From: Alteromonas stellipolaris
GTDB lineage: Bacteria; Pseudomonadota; Gammaproteobacteria; Enterobacterales; Alteromonadaceae
Direction: 5' to 3'
Assembly (NCBI RefSeq): GCF_001562115.1
Contig: NZ_CP013926.1
Coordinates: 2,666,001-2,730,000 of the forward strand
DNA length: 64,000 nt
Shown: piece by piece, positions 35,821-43,618 of the stretch
Position numbering within the stretch: the first letter of the stretch is position 1
How the letters are laid out: each line of letters begins with the position of its first letter
Program-made: the position numbers and the translations under genes
The notes under the pieces: generated by a model
Database searches by the model: none
Seen by the model: only the letters and a program-made list of their open reading frames with translations
Told to the model about the DNA's origin: nothing

Positions 35821-36045
35821 ATGACTGAAGATGAGTTTGCCCGATTGAGCACCTATGTACACGATGCACGCAAACCGCTGAATCGCATTTCCATGCAAGC
35901 TGAATTGGTAAAAATGGCGCTTAATGGTGAAGTTCCCGCCCAAAAAGCGATGGCAGCATTGGATAAAATAATTTCCAGTGCTAAAGACTGCAGTGACTCC
36001 CTTTCTGAAATGACTTCAGATTTTGGCGACACATTATTGGATTGA
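35821..36045 (+). CDS. Stand-alone histidine-kinase DHp (HisKA-like) mini-protein
   Basis: 74 residues, ATG preceded by AGGAAAAAGTT. The segment YVHDARKPLNRISMQAELVKMAL is an H-box: compare SHELRTPLNxI..xxELL of HisKA domains; His14 would be the phosphoacceptor, followed by the usual [DE]xRxPL pattern. A second helix (AALDKIISSAKDCSDSLSEMTSDF) completes a DHp helical hairpin. There is no sensor and no HATPase domain, so it cannot phosphorylate itself. The stop TGA at 36043-36045 lies 4 bases before the ATG of the downstream CHASE3 kinase, suggesting translational coupling. It may act as a phosphotransfer shuttle, a decoy or a dimerisation partner; all inference. Not a fragment of the next gene, which has its own H-box. 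Confidence 0.75.
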   Translation: MTEDEFARLSTYVHDARKPLNRISMQAELVKMALNGEVPAQKAMAALDKIISSAKDCSDSLSEMTSDFGDTLLD

Positions 36046-36049
36046 TGTA

Positions 36050-37564
36050 ATGCTAAACAAAGTTTTGTCTTCGCTATACAGCTGGGTAATCATGGTGGTA
36101 TTCGTGATTGCTATTATTACTGCGAATTCATTTTATGTGGTGCAAACCCTTGATGACTTATCAGCCCTAGAAGCGCGCTTGTTTACCACCAGTCGCGTAA
36201 TAAGTGCGGTAAACAAATTGCACGTGGCCGTTTTGCGCGCCGAATCAGGTCAGCGTGGTTTCCTTCTTACTGAAGATGAAGCTTATTTGGAGGAGTACAC
36301 ACAAACGCTGAATAACTTCACGGCCCTTGCAGATGAAGTTGAAGTGAGTGCTTTGGCGTCTGATTTGCCGGAACAATCAGAACGGATTGAAAAGCTACTC
36401 GCCCTTACTCGCGTTAAAATTAACGGTATGGTGCGAATTGTAGAGCTAGTAAGAGTAGGTGATTTAGAGCAAGCCTTTACATTACTTGAAAGCGATAAGG
36501 GCCTTGATTTATACAACGACTTCGAGAATATGTTCGAACGCATCGATTCCTCTGAAAGGGATATTCAAGGTACGCACTTAGCCAGTTTGATGAAGCTAAG
36601 ACGTGACTCAGTGAATACATTATTAATTTCTTCAGGTACCACCCTATTTCTCATTATCTCAATTTTCTTGTTGTTAAAGGCCAACATTCGAGAAAATGAA
36701 AAACATAAAGATATCCTGGTTGATGTGAACGAAGATTTGGAGCATAAAATTTCAGAGCGAACCCAGGAGCTCCGTATATATTCAGATGAGTTGGCCCGCA
36801 GCAACCGAGAACTTGAGGACTTTGCTTTTGTGGCGTCTCACGACCTGCAAGAGCCTCTACGAAAAATTCGAGCTTTTGGTAACCGGTTAGATTCTGGCTA
36901 TAGAGATGTTATGGATGAACGAGGACAAGATTTTCTTGCACGTATGCTGAATGCGGCAGAACGGATGTCTATGTTGATTTCTGACCTGTTGTCTTTTTCT
37001 CGCGTTTCTACACGAGGTAAAGACTTTGAGCAAGTGAATGTCGGTGATGTCATCGATGGTGTGCTGGGTGATTTAGAAATAGCCATTGAGGAAAAAGGTG
37101 CCAATGTTATTGTGCAAGACATTCCGACTATTCGCGCAGACAAATCACAAATTGATCAGCTGTTTCTGAACTTGCTGTCAAATGCGCTAAAATTTCAAAC
37201 CGCCGACAAAGCTCCCCTTATTGAAATTACGGCGACACCACCAAGTGAAACTGATATGAAGGACATATTGTTAGCTGACGAGTATGACTGGATTAAAATC
37301 CAAATCTCAGACAACGGTATTGGCTTTGAACAGAGTTTTGCAGAAAAGATTTTTGCCCCGTTCCAACGCTTGCACGGACGAAGCGAATACAAAGGAACAG
37401 GGATTGGCCTAGCGGTATGCCGACGCATTGTTGAACGCCACAATGGTCAAATTTCGGCAAAAAGTTCGCCAGGAGAAGGTGCAACCTTTACTATCCTTCT
37501 GCCAATAAACAGCGAGCCTTTTGGCTCTCTAAATAATAATGGAGATACCACACATGACGCGTAA
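36050..37564 (+). CDS. CHASE3 sensor histidine kinase, phytochrome/Cph1-type core
   Basis: 504 residues from ATG 36050; an in-frame TTG at 36023 would overlap the upstream gene and lacks support. Membrane helix ~10-32, then a periplasmic CHASE3 domain (AVLRAESGQRGFLLTEDEAYLEEYTQTL), second helix ~185-207, coiled-coil linker (ISERTQELRIYSDELARSNRELEDFAFVA), H-box SHDLQEPLRKIRAFG with His ~264, N-box FLNLLSNALKFQ, G-boxes DNGIGFEQSFAEKIFAPFQRLHGRSEYKGTGIGLAVCRRIVERH. This DLQEPLRKI type is usual for kinases paired with Rcp1-like receivers, and one follows immediately. No transmitter-attached receiver. Ligand unknown. Confidence 0.93.
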   Translation: MLNKVLSSLYSWVIMVVFVIAIITANSFYVVQTLDDLSALEARLFTTSRVISAVNKLHVAVLRAESGQRGFLLTEDEAYLEEYTQTLNNFTALADEVEVSALASDLPEQSERIEKLLALTRVKINGMVRIVELVRVGDLEQAFTLLESDKGLDLYNDFENMFERIDSSERDIQGTHLASLMKLRRDSVNTLLISSGTTLFLIISIFLLLKANIRENEKHKDILVDVNEDLEHKISERTQELRIYSDELARSNRELEDFAFVASHDLQEPLRKIRAFGNRLDSGYRDVMDERGQDFLARMLNAAERMSMLISDLLSFSRVSTRGKDFEQVNVGDVIDGVLGDLEIAIEEKGANVIVQDIPTIRADKSQIDQLFLNLLSNALKFQTADKAPLIEITATPPSETDMKDILLADEYDWIKIQISDNGIGFEQSFAEKIFAPFQRLHGRSEYKGTGIGLAVCRRIVERHNGQISAKSSPGEGATFTILLPINSEPFGSLNNNGDTTHDA

Positions 37565-38006
37565 ACAAACCCAACCTATTAATATCCTTATGGCAGATGA
37601 CGATGAGGACGATCGTCTATTAACCGTAGACGCACTAAAAGAAAGCCGTGTGTTAAACAACTTATTTTGTGTTGAAGATGGCGTGGAATTACTTGAATTT
37701 TTACGTCATGAAGGGAAATACACAGATGCCAGCAAATTTCCACGCCCTAGCTTAATTCTGTTAGACCTTAACATGCCACGTAAAGACGGCAGAGAAGCGC
37801 TGCAAGAATTGAAAACCGACCCTAAATTACGTGGGATCCCAGTAGTCATCCTTACTACGTCCAAAGAAGAAGAAGACATGCTTCGAGGATACGATTTAGG
37901 CTGTGCTTCCTATATCACCAAACCTGTGAATTTCGAGGGACTAGTCGAGCTTATGCGCGCGCTAGGTCGCTACTGGATTGAGTTTGTAGAATTGCCACAC
38001 GATTAA
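37554..38006 (+). CDS. Rcp1-like single-domain response regulator
   Basis: 150 residues from ATG 37554 with GGAGAT upstream; the gene overlaps the kinase gene by 11 bases. Receiver fold: ILMADDDEDDRLLTVDALKES, phosphoacceptor Asp ~71 in LILLDLNMPRKDGREAL, TTSKEEEDM and the conserved Lys in ITKPVNFEGL. The NMPRKDGREAL and YW(I/L) C-terminal pattern belong to the Rcp1 group that accepts phosphate from phytochrome-type kinases. No output domain, so the signal must pass on by protein contact or phosphorelay. Coupling to the CHASE3 kinase is evident from the overlap. Confidence 0.95.
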   Translation: MTRKQTQPINILMADDDEDDRLLTVDALKESRVLNNLFCVEDGVELLEFLRHEGKYTDASKFPRPSLILLDLNMPRKDGREALQELKTDPKLRGIPVVILTTSKEEEDMLRGYDLGCASYITKPVNFEGLVELMRALGRYWIEFVELPHD

Positions 38007-38163
38007 TTGAATCATATAAATTCGATTTAAGCTGATGTGAGTCACTATTTTTGGCTCGTTAAGTTTTTACTCATGCCGTACGGCGCTAGCCATTAGTGCC
38101 GCTATGTTTTAAAGCGCTGGTTATTTAGCGCTACATTACGACCAATGTTTTATGGAGCGCACA

Positions 38164-40149
38164 GTGACCGAAGTTATCCGGGTTTTACTGATTGAAGATG
38201 ACGAAGATGATTATTTTTTAACATCAGATTATTTACTTCAATGTGAAGAACCCCGTTTCCAGCTTACCTGGGTAACCAACAGTGCTGACGCCATAGACGC
38301 GTTACAGCGTCGTAATTTCGATTTGTGTCTGCTCGACTATCTACTTGGCGCAGAAAACGCAGTAGATGTATTAGAAGTGCTTAAATCTAATCAGTTCAAC
38401 CTTCCTGTTGTTATTCTAACTGGTCAGTCAGACTCTCAAGTTGACGAATTAGTAATGCGAGCAGGTGCAGCCGATTACCTGCAAAAAACAGAAATTGAGT
38501 CGCCACGTTTCATGCGAACCATCCGCTACGCCATGGTTCGACGAGAGATAGAAAACGAACGATTAGAAAGGCATAAAGTTGAACAACAAAATAAAGCGAA
38601 AGATAAGTTTTTGGCTCACTTAGGCCACGAACTTCGTACTCCGCTTACATCAATTTTAGGTTACACAGAGCTGCTATTAGACGACAAAGGTAACGACCCT
38701 TTGGCCCAAGAACTTTCTATTATTTATTCTAATGGGAAGCACTTGCTTAGCCTGTTAAACGACCTTCTTGATATGTCTCGCATTATGGCGGACAAACTTG
38801 AACTTAATATTAAAGAGGTGCATTTAAGCCCTTTCCTTACTGATATCCACTCATTAATGCGATTAGCAGCGAAAGACAAAGATCTTGTTTTCGATGTGAT
38901 TGCAGAGACCAAGATACCGGAAATAATTGAAACCGACCCTACCCGTTTGCGTCAGGTATTAATTAACTTAGTCAGTAACGCTGTGAAATTTACCGATACT
39001 GGTACCATTACCGTCACCGTTGAAGTTCGTCCACCAGCGCCGGGGAAAACGAACGAAAGGTTACACTTCATTGTTGAAGATACTGGCATTGGCATGCCCC
39101 CCGATAAGCTAGAAAAAATCTTTCAGCCTTTCGAGCAAATCGAAGATATCATGCGTGCAAATCATGGCGGTGCTGGATTAGGCTTAGCAATTAGCCGTGA
39201 ACTGGTGGCTAAGCTAGGCGGAAGCATTAGTGTAGATTCCGTTTTTGGAAAAGGTAGTCGCTTTTCGTTTTCCATCGATCCCGGTGATATTAGCGAGCAA
39301 AGTCGTGCTCATCTTGCGCTTAAGGCTCCGAGCAGAGCTGAGGCCAATGATTTAGATTTACAAGTTACTGGCAAAGTGTTGATTGTTGATGATATCCGCG
39401 AGATTCGCCGCTTAACCGGGCATTTAGTTAGTCAATGTCACGCTACTGTAGCTTATGCTGAAAACGGGGTTAAAGCGTTAGAGGCAGTATTACAAGCCGA
39501 AGAAGATAACGACCCCTTTCATTTAGTGTTAATGGATATCCATATGCCAGTAATGAATGGAATTGAAGCCCTACATGCAATAAGACGGCACAATAGCAAC
39601 GTACCTGTTGTGGCCGTCACAGCCGCTAGCCGAAAAGGATTAAAACAGTCTTTAATGGATGACGGATTTAATAATGTTATTGGCAAACCTATTGAACGAG
39701 CAGCGCTGACTGAAGTGCTCGACCAATATTTGGTTCGCTCTCAAGGTCCAGCCGTGTCGAAGATAGAAAGCGTTAAAACAGTGACACAAAGTACTCAACC
39801 TCAACCGACGTCTAAAAAAGTGTTAGTGATAGAAGACGACGAGGATGCAGCAGAGTTGTTGCAATTATTCTTGGTTCATCAAGGCCATGATGTCATTACG
39901 GCAAATACGGGCGCGGATGCTATAGAGCGTATGAACGAAGTGGTATTTGACCATGTCTTGATGGATTTAACCCTTCCCGACTACCATGGATATGACTTAG
40001 CTGCCGAGTTGAATCAAATTCAACCCAAGGCGAAGTTGGTTATTGTGAGTGGCAACGAGCCAGATAAAGATACTATGAAGCATTTAGGTGTGAGTCAGTC
40101 ACTTCTAAAGCCTGTTAGTAAAGAAGATTTAATTAGTGTGGTGTCTTAA
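38164..40149 (+). CDS. Hybrid histidine kinase REC-HisKA-HATPase-REC-REC
   Basis: 661 residues from a GTG at 38164, chosen because GGAG sits 6 bases before it; an in-frame ATG at 38152 has no ribosome binding site. Domains: REC1 (~6-120; IEDDEDDYFL, Asp in LCLLDYLLG), DHp with HLGHELRTPLTSILGYTELL (His ~155), HATPase (NLVSNAVKFT, VEDTGIGMPPDKLEKIFQPFEQ, GGAGLGLAISRELVAKLGG; ends ~380), REC2 (~400-520; VDDIREI, LVLMDIHMPVMNG) and REC3 (~545-660; IEDDEDAAEL, HVLMDLTLPDYHG). No membrane helix, so it is cytoplasmic. With three receivers it can integrate several phosphate inputs. Separated by ~157 bases from the Rcp1-like gene, so co-transcription is likely but unproven. Confidence 0.94.
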   Translation: MTEVIRVLLIEDDEDDYFLTSDYLLQCEEPRFQLTWVTNSADAIDALQRRNFDLCLLDYLLGAENAVDVLEVLKSNQFNLPVVILTGQSDSQVDELVMRAGAADYLQKTEIESPRFMRTIRYAMVRREIENERLERHKVEQQNKAKDKFLAHLGHELRTPLTSILGYTELLLDDKGNDPLAQELSIIYSNGKHLLSLLNDLLDMSRIMADKLELNIKEVHLSPFLTDIHSLMRLAAKDKDLVFDVIAETKIPEIIETDPTRLRQVLINLVSNAVKFTDTGTITVTVEVRPPAPGKTNERLHFIVEDTGIGMPPDKLEKIFQPFEQIEDIMRANHGGAGLGLAISRELVAKLGGSISVDSVFGKGSRFSFSIDPGDISEQSRAHLALKAPSRAEANDLDLQVTGKVLIVDDIREIRRLTGHLVSQCHATVAYAENGVKALEAVLQAEEDNDPFHLVLMDIHMPVMNGIEALHAIRRHNSNVPVVAVTAASRKGLKQSLMDDGFNNVIGKPIERAALTEVLDQYLVRSQGPAVSKIESVKTVTQSTQPQPTSKKVLVIEDDEDAAELLQLFLVHQGHDVITANTGADAIERMNEVVFDHVLMDLTLPDYHGYDLAAELNQIQPKAKLVIVSGNEPDKDTMKHLGVSQSLLKPVSKEDLISVVS

Positions 40150-40170
40150 AAAAACACATCACTTGAACCA

Positions 40171-40193
40171 GTTAGCTACTACGAGTAGCTAAC
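40171..40193 (+). terminator. Terminator after the hybrid kinase
   Basis: GTTAGCTACT (40171-40180) and AGTAGCTAAC (40184-40193) form a perfect 10-bp stem with a 3-base loop, followed by TTTCCCT. Closes the signalling cluster. Confidence 0.65.
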
Positions 40194-40404
40194 TTTCCCT
40201 CCGCGTTATTTGTTAGATGCTCACCGATTACGAAATTATTACACGGCCTACCTTGCAACTCTTACGTTAAATTGAACTTTAGAAGAACTCTTAAAACTCA
40301 AAATCAAATAAAACACTTTAAAAACAATAACTTAAATAATTATAAATATTGGTACAAGCGTTGCAACTCTCTATGTGCAATCTAGCAAACTTAAGGAGAG
40401 TACT

Positions 40405-40722
40405 ATGGCGACACAAACTACTACGCCTAAAACAGCGAAAGTGAATAGCGTAACTGAGCCTAGTCACCCAGTCACGGATCAGTTAAAAGAAACACTTCAT
40501 TCGTCAGTTGATAAACTGGCTGATAGTGCGGCCGTAGCTGAGGACAATATTCGTAACACGGCAAGCCGCTCTGCGGACAACATGTCTGAACGAAAACGTT
40601 TAGCTGAGCAAAAATGGCAGGCCTCTGGCGTACGTAAGTACGCTATCGAGAATCCATTGGCAACTGCTGGTATGGCCTTCGCAGCAGGTATGTTAGTTAC
40701 TTCATTATTTCGCAAGAAATAA
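40405..40722 (+). CDS. DUF883/ElaB-YqjD family inner-membrane-tail protein
   Basis: 105 residues from ATG 40405 with AAGGAG upstream; the preceding in-frame GTG has none. Helical, charged N-terminal region (VTDQLKETLHSSVDKLADSAAVAEDNIRNTASRSADNMSERKRLAEQKW) and a C-terminal membrane anchor (NPLATAGMAFAAGMLVTSLFRKK) as in YqjD/ElaB, which tether to the inner membrane by a tail and, in E. coli, associate with ribosomes in stationary phase. Followed by a YqjE-like gene 3 bases after its stop, the same order as E. coli yqjD-yqjE. A stress role is inferred. Confidence 0.86.
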   Translation: MATQTTTPKTAKVNSVTEPSHPVTDQLKETLHSSVDKLADSAAVAEDNIRNTASRSADNMSERKRLAEQKWQASGVRKYAIENPLATAGMAFAAGMLVTSLFRKK

Positions 40723-40725
40723 AGC

Positions 40726-41238
40726 ATGGAAACTCTACCAGATTTTCGTAGTGCCACATACACGCTGAGCAGCGAAAATCCGTTTCGCCTGACTTCTCCG
40801 AGAGGTCAGGCGACATTTCGCATTCACCAGCAACGCACAAACGGCGCTTCAACCGAGTCGTCTAACGACATTCCCCCAGACATTGCTTTTGAAGAGGCGC
40901 TTTCTTCTTTTAAAGCGCTTTTCACGCAAAAGAAATATCAAGGTTTTGCCTTAATCGACTTGGTTAACGCTGAACTTCAACTCATTACCAAATCTATTTT
41001 TGTCAGCATATTTGGCGCACTTACCGCATTTGCATTAGGTGGTTTTTGCTGGATTTTGCTCAATTCATGTATTGGGTTAGCGATGCATCATGCTGGTATG
41101 CCTGCATTGCTTATTATGGTTATATTGTTACTCGTTAATAGTGTATTAAGTGTTATCGCATTTATGCATGCGCAAAGTGCATTCCGTTTTATTAATATAA
41201 AGCGGCTTAGCACGTTAATGCAGTCTTTAACTAAATAG
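40726..41238 (+). CDS. YqjE-like phage-holin-superfamily membrane protein
   Basis: 170 residues. A soluble, low-complexity N-terminal ~55 residues, then SFKALFTQKKYQGFALIDLVNAELQLITKSIFVSIFGALTAFALGGFCWILLNSCIGLAMHHAGMPALLIMVILLLVNSVLSVIAF: an amphipathic helix plus two strong membrane segments (~85-115 and ~123-145), the arrangement of YqjE-like (holin superfamily III-type) proteins. The gene starts 3 bases after the DUF883 gene stop and the next gene follows in the same direction, matching the yqjD-yqjE-yqjK layout. Function unknown in all of them. Confidence 0.78.
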   Translation: METLPDFRSATYTLSSENPFRLTSPRGQATFRIHQQRTNGASTESSNDIPPDIAFEEALSSFKALFTQKKYQGFALIDLVNAELQLITKSIFVSIFGALTAFALGGFCWILLNSCIGLAMHHAGMPALLIMVILLLVNSVLSVIAFMHAQSAFRFINIKRLSTLMQSLTK

Positions 41239-41287
41239 CAGCAAACGGGATTGCCGTCAGTGAGTCTAAAACTAAGGAGCACTTATC

Positions 41288-41545
41288 ATGAATATTTTTC
41301 TGAAAAAGAACTTGGAGGACATTAGGCAGTGCCAACATAATTACCTAGCTCAAAAACATCACGCTGAAGAATCACTTGAAGAGGCGAAGCGAGACTGTCG
41401 ACTGCTAATGGGCAAACCTGAAGTATTATTAGGTATTGTTGCTGCAGGGGCTTACAAGGGCATAAAAACTGACGCCCCCAAGAGCAAAAGAAATCAAGCT
41501 ATTATGACTTTCGTGCGCACCACCGCACTTTCGTTCCTAAAATAA
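41288..41545 (+). CDS. Small protein in yqjK position
   Basis: 85 residues, ATG preceded by AAGGAGCACTTATC. N-terminal two thirds charged and helical (LKKNLEDIRQCQHNYLAQKHHAEESLEEAKRD), then PEVLLGIVAAGAYKGIKTDAPKSK, a glycine-rich short hydrophobic segment reminiscent of the C-terminus of YqjK-type proteins. Sequence identity to YqjK cannot be judged by eye; the call rests on gene order (DUF883, YqjE-like, this). A peripheral inner-membrane protein is likely. Confidence 0.68.
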   Translation: MNIFLKKNLEDIRQCQHNYLAQKHHAEESLEEAKRDCRLLMGKPEVLLGIVAAGAYKGIKTDAPKSKRNQAIMTFVRTTALSFLK

Positions 41546-41575
41546 TAGTCACTACAATTAATACTAGGAATTACC

Positions 41576-42127
41576 ATGCGCCTACCAACAAAAATGAAAA
41601 TAGCGGCTTTAGCATGCAGTTTATTTGTTACCGCTTGCACAACCACCCCTATCGCCTCACCAACACCTTATAAATCAGCGGTCACTAAAGAAGGATACGG
41701 GTACTCTAGCGTTCAACTAACCGACAATGAATATCGAGTATTATTTAAAGCCACAGATCGCACACCTGCGGATGTTATTCAGCAATTCGCGTTGCGAAGA
41801 GCCGCTGAACTTGCAAAAAAACATAATTATGAATGGTTGGCTATCGTCAAAACTGATGTTGATAAAAAGGCCGTCATGGCCAGAGCAGTAACCCACAATA
41901 CAGATGAGCCCCAACCGTTTGCCACCAATCAGCAATGCACTATGTCAGGATGTACCGAGGTGGCACAGCCCGTGCCAGGTCAGGGGCAAAACACGGTGAC
42001 GCAGACACAGATTAACGACGTTTACTTTTCTATTCTGGTAAGAATGAGCAATACCCAAGGTAGTTTAGGGAAAAACGTGATGTCTGTTGAAGAAATTCTT
42101 GCTAACCAGGCTGATAACGCTAAATAG
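41576..42127 (+). CDS. CC0125/CC1285-like lipoprotein
   Basis: 183 residues. Signal peptide with lipobox FVTAC (Cys21), so exported and lipidated. The body GYGYSSVQLTDNEYRVLFKATDRTPADVIQQFALRRAAELAKKHNYEWLAIVKTD matches the pattern of CC0125/CC1285-type lipoproteins (YSSxQLxDxxYRVxFxG...TPxxxVxxxxLxRAAELxxxxGYxxF). Function unknown. AGGA ribosome binding site; same direction as the preceding DUF883-YqjE-like cluster, 30 bases downstream, and followed by a strong terminator. Confidence 0.8.
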   Translation: MRLPTKMKIAALACSLFVTACTTTPIASPTPYKSAVTKEGYGYSSVQLTDNEYRVLFKATDRTPADVIQQFALRRAAELAKKHNYEWLAIVKTDVDKKAVMARAVTHNTDEPQPFATNQQCTMSGCTEVAQPVPGQGQNTVTQTQINDVYFSILVRMSNTQGSLGKNVMSVEEILANQADNAK

Positions 42128-42163
42128 GCATGATTCGAACAGAAATACGTAAATTTTGATAAC

Positions 42164-42185
42164 ACGACCGCCAAGTGGCGGTCGT
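42164..42185. terminator. Intrinsic terminator after the lipoprotein gene
   Basis: ACGACCGCC (42164-42172) and GGCGGTCGT (42177-42185) form a perfect 9-bp GC-rich stem, AAGT loop, followed by TTTGTTTT. Lies between the convergent lipoprotein and nucleotidase genes; strong in the + direction. Confidence 0.92.
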
Positions 42186-42221
42186 TTTGTTTTAAGCCCT
42201 CGAAGCTATATATGATTTCGT

Positions 42222-42875
42222 TTAATTTTGCTCTGAATCTAAATGTAATGTATTGGCTCGTTCTACCCAATCAAGATCTTTAGTTTGTTCGTCCAAAGTA
42301 CCCTTGGCATCTTCTAAGAATACTTTGCAAAAGTACTCTACTGACTGAAATCTTTCTCGGTACTGCTTCAATTGCACTTCCATTTCGTCCATGGCATTTG
42401 AAAACTCTGAATTCGATTTCGACAACTCATAATCACATTTAAGATACGCACATAGCACATCAGCGGCTTTAGCAAGTCGAACGTGAACATCATCTTTATC
42501 TTGTTCTATTAAGGGCTGGTAGCGCTTCTGTAGCGGCTCAGGCAAGGTTTGAATCAGCATAGCCTCAAACCGACGCTCTAACTTTTTAATAGCCGCAGTA
42601 GTTTCAGGATCGTGGTATTTCACCGGGCTTGGAATATCACTCATACCCGCAATTTCGCTACCTTCATGAAATATAGCCATAGCAGCAACTCGGTCAGGGT
42701 CAACATCTTCGTTAAACACATCCGCAGCTATTGCGCCTAACATATGCGCTACCATAGAGGCTTCGTAGATATGTGTAGACAACATCTCTTCTTGAAACTG
42801 TGCCATCAAGGGCCATCGTTTCACATTTCTTGCCCGTTGCATTAAACCTATAAATGCGGAGTGAGTTTTTGCCAT
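42222..42875 (-). CDS. YfbR-like 5'-deoxynucleotidase (HD superfamily)
   Basis: 217 residues from ATG 42875, chosen because AAAGGGCG precedes it and its N-terminus (MAKTHSAFIGLMQRARNVKRWPLM) lines up with the start of E. coli YfbR ([22 protein letters not shown]). YfbR dephosphorylates dNMPs. Conserved: RWPLM, the first metal His (STHIYEASMVAH), SDIPSPVKY, and ADVLCAYLKC with the last metal Asp. Notably the HD motif reads FHEGSE, Glu replacing the Asp of E. coli YHDASE (Asp69). Activity may persist but should be tested. A longer frame to 42965 is unlikely. Confidence 0.88.
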   Translation of the reverse strand: MAKTHSAFIGLMQRARNVKRWPLMAQFQEEMLSTHIYEASMVAHMLGAIAADVFNEDVDPDRVAAMAIFHEGSEIAGMSDIPSPVKYHDPETTAAIKKLERRFEAMLIQTLPEPLQKRYQPLIEQDKDDVHVRLAKAADVLCAYLKCDYELSKSNSEFSNAMDEMEVQLKQYRERFQSVEYFCKVFLEDAKGTLDEQTKDLDWVERANTLHLDSEQN

Positions 42876-43131
42876 TTCGCGCCCTTTAGAATAACGAGAG
42901 TTAAAAAGTGATAGTAGCATCTGCAAATCGTGAATGCTTCTTTGCTTCCTACCCGCCTCGGCCATGTAAAAAGTGCAAATGCTCTGTAAACCTTGTTTAC
43001 CCTACGAAGAATTCATTAGTAAAAAGTAGCGCAAGATAAGATTAAAATCATTTAAATCAGAAGCTTACCATTTAGGCACGGAGTTCGCATTAGTATCTAT
43101 GTCAGTAACGGAGCAAAAAGAGGATTTAGCT

Positions 43132-43308
43132 ATGTTAGGTTGGGCAATTACTTTTTTCATTATCGCCATTATTGCAGCAGTTTTTGGTTTTGGCGGCATC
43201 GCAGGTGCAGCAACAGGTATCGCACAATTTTTATTCTTTGTGTTCATCGCCTTACTAGTCATTTCACTAGTCGCGAATGCCTTACGCGGTCGGTCACCAC
43301 GAGCATAA
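43132..43308 (+). CDS. YtjA family (DUF1328) small membrane protein
   Basis: 58 residues from ATG 43132 with GAGG upstream (an earlier ATG at 43099 gives a longer charged head not found in the family). [47 protein letters not shown] closely matches E. coli YtjA ([47 protein letters not shown]): two short membrane helices around FGFGGIAG. YtjA-type peptides are stress associated and of unknown mechanism. Followed by a small lipoprotein gene. Confidence 0.88.
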   Translation: MLGWAITFFIIAIIAAVFGFGGIAGAATGIAQFLFFVFIALLVISLVANALRGRSPRA

Positions 43309-43372
43309 ATTTATTACGCTTTTAGATATTTTCAATATCTTTAAGATACTTTTAGGAAACAGGAGAACGGAC

Positions 43373-43567
43373 ATGATCTCACAGAAATCATTATTGAAAC
43401 TTTTAGCAGCTGGTACATTCGCACTAACACTTGCCGCATGCGGTGACGGTGAAGCAGAAAACGCTGGTGAAGAGCTAGACGAAATTGTAACAGACGCAGG
43501 CAACGCAGTAGAAGATGCTTGTGAAGATGTTAAAGAAGGCGCAAACGCCGAAGATAAAGACTGTTAA
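43373..43567 (+). CDS. Small acidic lipoprotein
   Basis: 64 residues from ATG 43373 with CAGGAG ideally spaced. Signal peptide with lipobox LAAC (Cys22); the mature part is ~43 residues and very acidic: GDGEAENAGEELDEIVTDAGNAVEDACEDVKEGANAEDKDC, with two further cysteines (in EDACED and at the C-terminus) that could be disulfide bonded. It recalls entericidin-like small lipoproteins in layout only. Function unknown. Followed by a strong terminator shared with the convergent 71-residue gene. Confidence 0.82.
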   Translation: MISQKSLLKLLAAGTFALTLAACGDGEAENAGEELDEIVTDAGNAVEDACEDVKEGANAEDKDC

Positions 43568-43585
43568 TTCACGCTTTATTACGAG

Positions 43586-43616
43586 AAAAGCTGATGGACT
43601 TTGTCCATCAGCTTTT
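43586..43616. terminator. Strong intrinsic terminator
   Basis: AAAAGCTGATGGAC (43586-43599) and GTCCATCAGCTTTT (43603-43616) form a 14-bp stem with a TTT loop followed by TTTT. It serves the acidic lipoprotein (+) and, read in reverse, abuts the stop of the 71-residue gene (-). Confidence 0.93.
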
Positions 43617-43618
43617 TT

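Noticed and set aside
36023..36049. Upstream TTG start for the CHASE3 kinase
   Set aside because: Would overlap the DHp mini-protein by 23 bases and has no ribosome binding site; ATG 36050 fits the family.
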